A stretch of 64,000 nucleotides of DNA from Vibrio mediterranei (GTDB lineage: Bacteria; Pseudomonadota; Gammaproteobacteria; Enterobacterales; Vibrionaceae), in the NCBI RefSeq assembly GCF_900088415.1, contig NZ_FLLQ01000001.1, positions 62,001 to 126,000 on the forward strand, given 5' to 3'. Shown here piece after piece: positions 52,961 through 61,114 of this stretch. Numbering within the stretch: the first letter of the stretch is position 1; each line of letters opens with the position of its first letter. Below the pieces are notes generated by a model that searched no databases, was not told the origin of the DNA, and saw nothing but the letters and a program-made list of their open reading frames with translations. The translations under genes were made by a program, and so were the position numbers.

Positions 52961-54979
52961 ATGAACTTAGTCGTTACAGAGCAAGGCTTTACCTTGCAAC
53001 ATAAAGGCCGCACGGTTGTCGAGCATAGCGTGTCTAAGCCTGCTCTTTATTTGGGTATTGGTGAAGGCAACTTCGACATGTATCGCGGTAATTTTGATAT
53101 CACGGATTACGTGACTGAGCGCCTGCCACTACGTCAATTCAAAGTGGACAGTTTTACTCGTGAAGGCCAAGACTTTCATACCATCGGTTTCTATTTTGAT
53201 GGTAAAGAAGTCATTAAAATGATTGTTGGTGAGACAGCTGAGTCTCGCTTAAAAGCGGAATTTGAGGCGATTGATAAGAGCTTCAACCGTTTCTGGATGC
53301 GCATCTCAGCAACTGAAGAAGAACGTGTTTTCGGTTGTGGTGAGCAGCTAACGTATCTAAATCTACGTGGAAAAAATTTCCCGCTTTGGTCATCAGAACC
53401 GGGTGTTGGCCGTAACAAGAACACTTATGTGACATGGCAAGCGGACGTGCTTGATAAAGCAGGGGGCGATTACTACAACACTAACTATCCGCAACCAACT
53501 TTCGTTTCAGACAAAAAGTATTTCTGCCATTTAGAGACTACGGCTTACGCAGACTTTGATTTTACCAACTCAGAGTTTCATGAGCTGCAAGCTTGGGATA
53601 TCCCACAATACATTCTGTTTGATGCAGAAGACAGCTACCCAGAACTCATGACCAATATCACCGGTGTCTTTGGTCGTCAGCCAGAAATGCCAGACTGGGT
53701 GCATGACGGTGTGATCTTGGGTATTCAAGGCGGTACTGAAATTACCATCGAGAAAGTGGAAGCTGCTAAGAAAGCGGGAATTCAGGTAGCGGGTGCATGG
53801 TGTCAGGATTGGCAAGGTATCAAGATGACGTCGTTTGGTAAACGACTTCAATGGGATTGGCAGTGGAACAAAGACCTATACCCAGAGCTAGATACTAAGA
53901 TTCATGAACTGAAAGAGCAGGGCGTACGTTTCTTGGGTTACATCAACCCATATGTGCTTGAAGATTTTCCTCTGTATGACGAAGCACAACAAAAGGGCTA
54001 CCTAGCGACAAAGGAAGATGGCTCTAAATACGTTGTCGACTTTGGCGAGTTTTATTGTGGTGTTGTTGACTTCACGAACCCAGAAGCTTGTGAGTGGTAC
54101 AAAGGTGTCATCAAAAGCAACATGATTGATTTCGGCCTTGACGGTTGGATGGGGGACTTTGGTGAATACCTCCCTACAGACTGCTCTCTAAGCAATGGCG
54201 TAAGTGCGGAAATTGAACACAACAAATGGCCTTATCGTTGGGCAAAAGTGCAGCATGAAGCGATTGAAGAAGCGGGCAAAACCGATGATATTTTGTTCTT
54301 TATGCGCGCTGGTGGTACCGGTATTCAAGGATATTGTCACACCTTATGGGGTGGCGACCAGTCAGTAGATTGGTGTCTTGATGATGGTCTGGCTTCTGTT
54401 ATTCCAGCAGCTCTGTCGTCAGGCTTAATGGGTAACGGTATTCACCATAGCGACATCGGTGGTTACACTACGTTGCATGGTATGAAGCGTACTAAAGAGT
54501 TATTCCAACGCTGGGCAGAAATGGCTGCATTTACGCCAATTATGCGCAGTCATGAGGGTAACCGTCCTGGAGATAACCACCAATATGACTCTGATGAGGA
54601 AACCATGAGTCATTTGGCTAAGATGACTAAGATATTTGTCCACCTTAAGCCATACATAAAGGATGCAGTTGCACTTAATGCTAAGGAAGGTATGCCAGTT
54701 CAACGTCCATTGTTCATGCATTATGAGTCTGACGACGAATCCTACGACATTAAATATCAGTACTTATTCGGCCGCGATATCCTAGTTGCGCCAGTATACA
54801 ATCAAGGCGAAACCGTAAAACGTGTCTATCTCCCTAAAGACAAGTGGATTCATGCTTGGACTGGTGAGGTATTTGACGGTGGATGGATAGATGTGGAGGC
54901 GCCAATTGGAAAACCTGCGGTATTCTACCGCGAAGCATCGAGTTATCGTACTTTATTAGATGGCATTAAAAACTCGTAA
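52961..54979 (+). CDS. yihQ: Sulfoquinovosidase
   Basis: A 672 aa GH31 glycosidase that releases sulfoquinovose from sulfoquinovosyl glycerol and related glycosides. The nucleophile is D399 in GWMGDFGEYLPTD, and the acid/base is D466 in WGGDQSVDW. The sulfonate pocket Q282, R295 and W298 (from CQDWQGIKMTSFGKR plus LQW) and Y502 (GGYTT) match E. coli Q288, R301, W304 and Y508 with a constant offset of six, as do the catalytic residues (D405, D472). There is no signal peptide, so the substrate must be imported first. Last gene of the TRAP operon. Confidence 0.96.
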   Translation: MNLVVTEQGFTLQHKGRTVVEHSVSKPALYLGIGEGNFDMYRGNFDITDYVTERLPLRQFKVDSFTREGQDFHTIGFYFDGKEVIKMIVGETAESRLKAEFEAIDKSFNRFWMRISATEEERVFGCGEQLTYLNLRGKNFPLWSSEPGVGRNKNTYVTWQADVLDKAGGDYYNTNYPQPTFVSDKKYFCHLETTAYADFDFTNSEFHELQAWDIPQYILFDAEDSYPELMTNITGVFGRQPEMPDWVHDGVILGIQGGTEITIEKVEAAKKAGIQVAGAWCQDWQGIKMTSFGKRLQWDWQWNKDLYPELDTKIHELKEQGVRFLGYINPYVLEDFPLYDEAQQKGYLATKEDGSKYVVDFGEFYCGVVDFTNPEACEWYKGVIKSNMIDFGLDGWMGDFGEYLPTDCSLSNGVSAEIEHNKWPYRWAKVQHEAIEEAGKTDDILFFMRAGGTGIQGYCHTLWGGDQSVDWCLDDGLASVIPAALSSGLMGNGIHHSDIGGYTTLHGMKRTKELFQRWAEMAAFTPIMRSHEGNRPGDNHQYDSDEETMSHLAKMTKIFVHLKPYIKDAVALNAKEGMPVQRPLFMHYESDDESYDIKYQYLFGRDILVAPVYNQGETVKRVYLPKDKWIHAWTGEVFDGGWIDVEAPIGKPAVFYREASSYRTLLDGIKNS

Positions 54980-55003
54980 ATTCAGATAGTTATAAAACTA
55001 GTT

Positions 55004-55034
55004 AAAGCCCTGTGTTAACACAGGGCTTTTTGTT
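55004..55034 (+). terminator. Terminator of the TRAP-yihQ operon
   Basis: Perfect AAAGCCCTGTG / CACAGGGCTTT stem, loop TTAA, then TTGTTTTG. Confidence 0.9.
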
Positions 55035-55164
55035 TTGTTGTTTTCAACATAAATGGACAAATAATTACAATTTGATATTGACGTGGTTCACAAAAGAGTG
55101 CAAAATTGCGACATAAATCACAAGGTGAGCTGGATTGCAGTTCGCTGCTTTAAAAGGAAAACAC

Positions 55165-55314
55165 ATGAACAACACAGCAACTATTGCTCTTGAACAACCA
55201 ATTGAACTTATTGATTCAAAATCTAAAGTTATACTCCGTGAAGCGCTATCTTTAACAAAAATGGCTGCATCTATCGCAGTACCTCTTTTGCTACTTTCTC
55301 TTGCTTGGATCTAA
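55165..55314 (+). CDS. Small membrane protein (49 aa)
   Basis: A 50-codon frame with AAAAGGAAAACAC directly before the ATG, a strong ribosome site. The N-terminal half is polar (TIALEQPIELIDSKSKV) and the C-terminal half is hydrophobic (MAASIAVPLLLLSLAWI), ending at the membrane stretch, so it looks like a small tail-anchored protein. It has its own promoter space with TGGACAAAT at 55054-55062 and GCGACATAAA near 55108-55117, like the sulfoquinovose promoters. I know no family. It may assist the TRAP transporter or be regulatory. Confidence 0.6.
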   Translation: MNNTATIALEQPIELIDSKSKVILREALSLTKMAASIAVPLLLLSLAWI

Positions 55315-55634
55315 TACGATTCGTTATGCACACATGGAAGTGCATTACTAGCCTTATCTTCTAACTTTCATAACATATCCCAATACTTTCTACAGATTAG
55401 CCTATTGCCGATCAGGCAAGGCCTAATACCAAAGAGTCAATTTTCAGTTAATTCTAACCAATTCTGACTAAGATCAGTGTTATTCGAATTAGTCATTAAT
55501 GTCCATTCGTGTTGTGAATACGATCACTCTCACTAATAGTGTAAGTCAGTAAAATACAGGGTCTGCACGATGTAGCAAGCCTACTCGTCAATTCGTATCC
55601 GTTTCGCTCAAAAGCGAACAACTCTGGTTTATCA
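55315..55634. promoter_or_regulatory. Gap before the DhaR-like gene
   Basis: A 320 bp stretch without a gene. TGTCCA at 55500-55505 (reverse of TGGACA) is the only cluster-type box I see. A CAGTAAAATACAGG sequence near 55547 is like the sulfatase-region motif but lacks the right arm. No terminator is visible for the small gene. Confidence 0.4.
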
Positions 55635-57569
55635 ATGCTGTCCATAGAAGATAACAAAAAGAAATGGGATTTTTTCCAAAAGCATCATTGGGTTTCCCCG
55701 GAATTCATGTTGTCGCCAATTCTAGAGTCGTGGGAGCGCTGCTCAAAGCAATCTAGCCCGTATAATTGGTCCAAACCCCACATTGCCTCAGGTTACACCC
55801 TCAAATCACTCATCAAGCGTAATGAGCGAGTGATTACCTGTGCGACTACAGTTATTGAAGATACTTACGATTTGCTGCGTGATGAAGCTGTCATTCTATT
55901 TGTGACAGATGATAGTGGTTGTGTCTTATTTACCGTAGGGCATGATGATTTGCTGCGCGAAGTGAATGAACTTGGTTTAAAAAAAGGCTGCTTTTTTTCT
56001 GAGGGCAAAGTAGGCACTAATGCCATCAGTTTGACTTTGAATACCCATATGCCAGCGGAAGTATTTGCGGCTGAGCATTTTAATCGACATTTGCATCCTT
56101 ATGCCACAACCGCGGCGCCTATTTTTGATACGTTCGGACGCTTGAGGGGCACTATTTCTTTGCTAAAACGCGCTAAGGAATACACTAAAGAAAACCATGT
56201 GATTATTTCGTCCTGTGCTAAGGAAATTGCGTTGCAAATCCATGTGCAAAACGAGCAAGAGAATATGAACCGATTGCTGAATGCGCACAATGCGACATTA
56301 GAGTGTATGGATGACGGTTTACTAGCATGGAATGATGAAAACCGTATCACGATGGCAAACCATCAGGCAGAACGATTACTTAAATTTAAGACGTTAGATG
56401 TTATTGAAAAGGATATCTTTTCTATTGTTCGTTTTGCGCCTTCTATCTTGAGAAGTATTGAAGAAAACAGCACGATCCGCCGTAAGCAAACCACGGTAGA
56501 GATTGGTGGTGAGTTTATTGAATCGATCATCACACTCAGACCATTAGTGGATGGTTCTAAACTGCTCTTTATCCATCCAATCGATAAGATTCGTGAGTTA
56601 GCACAGCAGCAAATTGGCGGCAGTGCGAAATACACTTTTGCTAATCTCAACGCGCAGTCAAAGGGCATGAAGCATGTTATTACTGTGGCGAAGCGAGCGA
56701 TCAAATCTAAGGCACCAATCTTAATTACTGGCGAAGAAGGCGTGGGTAAGTCTGACTTAGCTATGGCGATACACAACGAAAGTGACTTCAAAGATGGACC
56801 GTTCATTAGTATCAATTGTCGCTCACTCACTTCAGAAGCAATGATTCGAGAAATGCTGGGTTACGACGATGAAGATGGTCATGGCTTGCCTTCTAAGTTC
56901 GAATTGGCGCACAACGGTAGCTTGTATCTGGAGAAGATCGAGTATTTAAATCCTGAACTACAAACTGTGATTTTGAAGTTACTCAAGACTGGCTTGGTGA
57001 GTCGTAGTGACAGTCAGCGCTTGATTCCAGTAGCATTTCAGCTTATTACCAGTACCACATCTGACATTAGTGAATATGTGGCGCAGCGCTCCTTTGGTCG
57101 TCAGCTCTATTACGAAATCTCGTCCAACGAACTCAATATCCCACCATTAAGAAAGCGCAAGGAAGATATCGAGCAATTAGTGATGATGATTATTACCAAC
57201 TATGAAAAGCGTCATAATGTGGCGGTGTCCATTGAGCGCACAGTAATGGAAGCTCTGGTACAGTTTAGTTGGCAAGGTAACAATTCAGAGTTGAAAAGTC
57301 GTATGGAACGAATTCTACTCAACCGCAGTTCCAATATGATTTCGCTCGAAGATATCCCAGAAGAGATTAAACATAATTCTAATGACGCGATGGGAAAGAG
57401 TGGTAAGCAAATACTGACACTCGAAGAAGTAGAGAAGAAAGCCATTATCCAAGCTTGGAATATGTTTGATGGCAAGATGCAAGATATGGCAAAAGCGCTT
57501 AACATTGGTAGAACAACCTTGTGGCGCAAGATCCAAAAATATGGCTTGGATGATCAAACATTAAGCTGA
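55635..57569 (+). CDS. DhaR-like activator (GAF-PAS-AAA-Fis) lacking GAFTGA
   Basis: A 644 aa regulator with an N-terminal GAF-like domain (about residues 60-205), PAS (about 215-325), AAA+ (Walker A GEEGVGKS at 366-373) and a Fis-type helix-turn-helix (about 600-640, NIGRTTLWRKIQKYG). It follows E. coli DhaR by recall through NSELAHNG-like FELAHNGSLYLEKIEYLNPELQ and FGRQLYYEISSNELNIPPLR. The sigma-54 contact loop GAFTGA is absent; residues about 408-420 read LGYDDEDGHGLPS. It should therefore work with sigma-70, as DhaR does. DhaR normally answers to dihydroxyacetone kinase subunits, but no dhaKLM is nearby. Here it adjoins the sulfoquinovose cluster, whose pathway yields DHAP. Confidence 0.82.
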   Translation: MLSIEDNKKKWDFFQKHHWVSPEFMLSPILESWERCSKQSSPYNWSKPHIASGYTLKSLIKRNERVITCATTVIEDTYDLLRDEAVILFVTDDSGCVLFTVGHDDLLREVNELGLKKGCFFSEGKVGTNAISLTLNTHMPAEVFAAEHFNRHLHPYATTAAPIFDTFGRLRGTISLLKRAKEYTKENHVIISSCAKEIALQIHVQNEQENMNRLLNAHNATLECMDDGLLAWNDENRITMANHQAERLLKFKTLDVIEKDIFSIVRFAPSILRSIEENSTIRRKQTTVEIGGEFIESIITLRPLVDGSKLLFIHPIDKIRELAQQQIGGSAKYTFANLNAQSKGMKHVITVAKRAIKSKAPILITGEEGVGKSDLAMAIHNESDFKDGPFISINCRSLTSEAMIREMLGYDDEDGHGLPSKFELAHNGSLYLEKIEYLNPELQTVILKLLKTGLVSRSDSQRLIPVAFQLITSTTSDISEYVAQRSFGRQLYYEISSNELNIPPLRKRKEDIEQLVMMIITNYEKRHNVAVSIERTVMEALVQFSWQGNNSELKSRMERILLNRSSNMISLEDIPEEIKHNSNDAMGKSGKQILTLEEVEKKAIIQAWNMFDGKMQDMAKALNIGRTTLWRKIQKYGLDDQTLS

Positions 57570-58574
57570 TGTACTAAGAGCATGTTTTGTACGGCGCAAT
57601 TCTGCCGGATTAATACCGTAGTGGCGTTTGAATTGTTTGCAGAAATAACTGACATCACCGATGCCGATTTCTTCGGCAATTTGATCAAGTGGTAGGCTTG
57701 AGTTGTTTATTCGCCAATGTGCATGCCCAAGACGCATCTTTAACCAGTAGCCTTTTGCTGTAATATCGTGTGCTTCCATGAACAAACGATCTAACTGGCG
57801 TCGGCTTATACCAATCTCGCTCGCGATAACATCGATAGTTTGTCTCTTCGATAGCATTTGACGCATTAACGCTATTGCACGTTTGGTTTGTGTAGGAGAA
57901 GCAGTATTGCCATCCTGCCCAAAAGAGAGGGATTTCACTCCATGCTGACTCTGCCTTGCCTCATCGACGAACATATCGGCGAGTCCTTTTAGTGCCTTTT
58001 GTCGGCCACAATGTCGACTGATTAACTCAACGGCTAACTCAATCGCGGCGGTACCTCCTACACAAGTTATTCGATTTTTATCAACGCAATAGAGCTGATC
58101 AGAGAGCAAAGGAATATCAGGAAATTCACTAGCAAACTCTTGCTCGTGACGCCAATGGACGACAGCACGGTGTCCATTCAGCAACCGACATGCGGCGAAT
58201 AGGAAGCTAGCATTATCGATAGCAACTAAAGTTGCACCCCGTGTCACTGCTTTTTTTAATAGCGGCTTATATTCTGTCGCGTTCTCCATACTTTGCGTAG
58301 CGCCTCGTGAGCCGAAAACAACAACATAATCGTAATGCTCAAATTGTGCGTCTTTTAACGCAAATTCAGTTTCAACCGCAACGCCACTGCTTGAGGTGAT
58401 CGCGCCATGTTTTAGAGAGGAGATGTTCCACTGACAATAGCGCTGCTGGCTGTAATCTTCTTCGTCGGCTGAAAAACGTAATTTATCCAAAAAACCGCCA
58501 AAAGGTAGCATGTTGAATTGGTCTAGGACGACTAAAAGAAAGCGAACATCCGTATGGTCAGGTGAGGCAGTCAT
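57561..58574 (-). CDS. GlxA-type AraC regulator (DJ-1/PfpI + AraC domains)
   Basis: A 337 aa regulator with an N-terminal class I amidotransferase/DJ-1-like sensor (about residues 8-185; the DNASFLFAACRLLNG segment replaces the catalytic Cys site) and a C-terminal AraC domain with two helix-turn-helices (ISRRQLDRLFMEAHDITAKG and DQIAEEIGIGDVSYFCKQFK). The relatives GbdR, CdhR and ArgR control betaine, carnitine and arginine use. The ATG at 58574 with GGAG upstream is preferred over the start at 58631. Its 3' end overlaps the convergent DhaR-like gene by 9 nt. It is divergent from the LysE exporter, which it may control. Confidence 0.85.
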   Translation of the reverse strand: MTASPDHTDVRFLLVVLDQFNMLPFGGFLDKLRFSADEEDYSQQRYCQWNISSLKHGAITSSSGVAVETEFALKDAQFEHYDYVVVFGSRGATQSMENATEYKPLLKKAVTRGATLVAIDNASFLFAACRLLNGHRAVVHWRHEQEFASEFPDIPLLSDQLYCVDKNRITCVGGTAAIELAVELISRHCGRQKALKGLADMFVDEARQSQHGVKSLSFGQDGNTASPTQTKRAIALMRQMLSKRQTIDVIASEIGISRRQLDRLFMEAHDITAKGYWLKMRLGHAHWRINNSSLPLDQIAEEIGIGDVSYFCKQFKRHYGINPAELRRTKHALSTSA

Positions 58575-58693
58575 GAGAGCTCCGTTGATGATGTAATGTC
58601 CAAAAATTACCGAATTAAGTCTATATATCACCCAAAGAAAACGCTAGTGATTCGTATACTGACGTCATAAGTAATTCAATTTAATGGTTAACG

Positions 58694-59302
58694 ATGACGT
58701 TTGATGTTTGGTTAGTGTATCTGTTTAGTGTGGTGTGTCTGTCTTTGGCTCCTGGTCCGAATGGCATGCTTGCATTGAGTCATGGGGTCGTCTACAGCAA
58801 GACAAAAGTGTTAGCGACGATTACTGGGGGCGTGATTGGTTTTGTGTTGTTGATTGCATTGGCGATGTTTGGTGTAGGTGCCGTCATGTTAGCGACTTCG
58901 GAAGCATTTACGATCTTAAAGTGGGTGGGTGGCGCTTATCTTATCTATTTGGGTTATAAGCTATGGAATAGCCCGAGTCCAGAACAGACAAGTGTCGAGA
59001 AAACTGTTAACGCCAGAAAACGTGGTTTGTTTATACAAGGCTTTTTGGCGGCGGTATCTAATCCAAAGGTGTTGTTGTTCTTTGGTGCGTTTCTACCTCA
59101 GTTTATGAATTCCACCACACCGTTGATGCAGCAATTTGTGGTTATTGCTGTAACCTTTGCTGTAGTGGAATTTGCTGTTGAGTATCTCATTGCTCGTCTG
59201 GCAAATAGGTTGCGTCCTTGGTTGGCTCGGCATGGAAAGCGTTTCAACAAAGGATGCGGTTCTATATTTGTGATATTGGGTGGCAGCTTCATCGCCTCTT
59301 AA
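58694..59302 (+). CDS. LysE/RhtB-family exporter
   Basis: A 202 aa inner-membrane protein with six helices. The family signature SLAPGPNGMLALSHGV is at about residues 17-32, and the second conserved part is FLAAVSNPKVLLFFGAFLPQF at about 113-133. Relatives export lysine, threonine, homoserine and other amino acids or small polar compounds. Divergent from the GlxA-type regulator. It is the nearest exporter to the sulfoquinovose cluster, but nothing in the sequence links it to sulfonates. Confidence 0.85.
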   Translation: MTFDVWLVYLFSVVCLSLAPGPNGMLALSHGVVYSKTKVLATITGGVIGFVLLIALAMFGVGAVMLATSEAFTILKWVGGAYLIYLGYKLWNSPSPEQTSVEKTVNARKRGLFIQGFLAAVSNPKVLLFFGAFLPQFMNSTTPLMQQFVVIAVTFAVVEFAVEYLIARLANRLRPWLARHGKRFNKGCGSIFVILGGSFIAS

Positions 59303-59310
59303 ACGAAGTA

Positions 59311-60981
59311 TTACGGCTGACTGTAGACGATTTCGCCTTGTAGCATGGTCATCATAAACTTTGCTGAAGGAATATCCTCTACTGCAACCTTCGTGATATC
59401 ACGATCAAGAACAACAAAGTCAGCAGATTTTCCAACGCTAATGCTGCCAGTAATATCACTAATACCTAGACTCTTTGCGGCATTAATTGAATAGGCATCG
59501 ATCGCCGTACTTACATTGGGAAGTCCTTTACTGCCCATATGAATACTATTAGCTATGCCAACTAACGGGTTGATGTCATGCACATTCCAGTCACTACTTA
59601 AGGTTAAGTTTGCACCGCTAGTAAATATGGCGCGCAAGTTCATCAAAGCGTGAGCACGTCTTGCGCCAAGAAATGCTTGTGCCCATCGATGGTCATTGTT
59701 GGCGACGTAGTCGGAACCAACTTGAAAGTCGGCGGTGGCATTTAACTCGGCAAAACGAGGAATATCATCGTTGTCGATCAACTCCACATGAGTCAGGGTG
59801 TAGGATTTAGTAGAACCATGGCGACGAACTTTTGCTATCGCGTTGAGTGACTCTCTGATTGCGCCATCACCGATAGCGTGGATGTGCGCGCTGTAGCCAA
59901 TTGCATCAAGTGCCGTCAGCCATTTCTCCATATCGACTGGTGGGATGTAATTTAGGCCGTAAGGTTGGTCCGGAACATAAGTATCCAAGTAGGGTGCTAA
60001 CGTTTTCGCAGTTCCGTTGATAAAGATGCCATCGCTGTACATTTTGACTTGGTCTACAATCAGTCGTTGTGAGGAGTCGCTAGTGTGTATTTTCTTCAGA
60101 TAACCTAATTGGGATTTCATAGTGTCAGTGGGGTAAATCCAAGGACGCAAAGATACACGAGCGGTTAAATCGCCGTTGCGCTCGGCTTCTTTCCACACAT
60201 CAAACCAACCTCGCTTCCAATACAGGCGCCCATCACCAATCGTGGTAATACCATGAGCGGCCGCTTGTTCTAGCCCAACCATTAAACCATCGTAACTTTG
60301 GTCGAACTGGTTGTTCATGCTATTCCATGCCAACTCCATAACGATGTCGCCAGCGTTATCCAAAAGGATACCGTTGAGCTCTTCGCTCTGTTGATCTTTG
60401 AGGATTTTGCCGCCTTGAGGATCAGGCGTATTGTCAGAAATTGCTGCGAGCTCCAAAGCCACGGAGTTGACCCACATAGAGTGCGAAGTTTGCTCCATTA
60501 GGATAACCGGACGGTTAGGGAATATCTCGTCTAGAACTTGCAACGGGCTGTTCTCGTTGTCGTCATTTAAAATAGCCTCTAGCGAAAAACCGTATCCAAT
60601 CAACCATGAGTTGTCAGAAGAGTATCGTGCACAGGCTTTTAAGTAAGGGATTTGCTGTTCCAACGTTGCATCCAATCCCAGCGCACAGTTTCCGCCAGCC
60701 TCTGAAGCTGCTTCAAATACGTGATTGTGATTATCAATAAAACCAGGTAAGACATAAGCTTCTTTAAGATCGATAATCTCAGTGTGCTTATCTTGGTAAG
60801 ACTTAATATGTAAGAGGTCACCGATAGACTGGATTTTGCCATCTTGAATGGCAATGGCCGTTGCATCGTCGTAGCCGTATATCTTGGCATTAATCAACAG
60901 AGTATCCGCGCTACTGGTAGCATTGGCGAAACTACTAATAGTGAACCCAAAAACAGTGAGTAGAGCGTAGGTGTTTTTCAT
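59311..60981 (-). CDS. Exported YtcJ-like metal-dependent amidohydrolase
   Basis: A 556 aa amidohydrolase_3 protein with a signal peptide (about residues 1-21, FANA). The metal motif HxH is in PGFIDNHNHVFEA. A Lys-like region (DQVKMYSDGIFINGTAKTLA), a His in HIHAIGDGAIRESL and an Asp near the end (LTLSSDWNVHDINPL) complete the site. YtcJ relatives cleave amides, carbamates and cyclic ureas; substrates are rarely known. Tail to tail with the LysE gene (8 nt gap). Confidence 0.85.
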   Translation of the reverse strand: MKNTYALLTVFGFTISSFANATSSADTLLINAKIYGYDDATAIAIQDGKIQSIGDLLHIKSYQDKHTEIIDLKEAYVLPGFIDNHNHVFEAASEAGGNCALGLDATLEQQIPYLKACARYSSDNSWLIGYGFSLEAILNDDNENSPLQVLDEIFPNRPVILMEQTSHSMWVNSVALELAAISDNTPDPQGGKILKDQQSEELNGILLDNAGDIVMELAWNSMNNQFDQSYDGLMVGLEQAAAHGITTIGDGRLYWKRGWFDVWKEAERNGDLTARVSLRPWIYPTDTMKSQLGYLKKIHTSDSSQRLIVDQVKMYSDGIFINGTAKTLAPYLDTYVPDQPYGLNYIPPVDMEKWLTALDAIGYSAHIHAIGDGAIRESLNAIAKVRRHGSTKSYTLTHVELIDNDDIPRFAELNATADFQVGSDYVANNDHRWAQAFLGARRAHALMNLRAIFTSGANLTLSSDWNVHDINPLVGIANSIHMGSKGLPNVSTAIDAYSINAAKSLGISDITGSISVGKSADFVVLDRDITKVAVEDIPSAKFMMTMLQGEIVYSQP

Positions 60982-61114
60982 GATCGTTCCTTCTGTCTCT
61001 CACTCATTATGAAAGGGATTCTAGAAAATAACTACTCAAAGTGATTGATTTATGGACGAAATTGAAAATAGGCGCTGCGTACGGCAACAGCAATAATAGT
61101 CATAAAGCCGGCAG

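Noticed and set aside
55635..57569. Calling this protein a sigma-54 activator like AcoR
   Set aside because: The GAFTGA loop needed for sigma-54 contact is missing, and the sequence follows DhaR.
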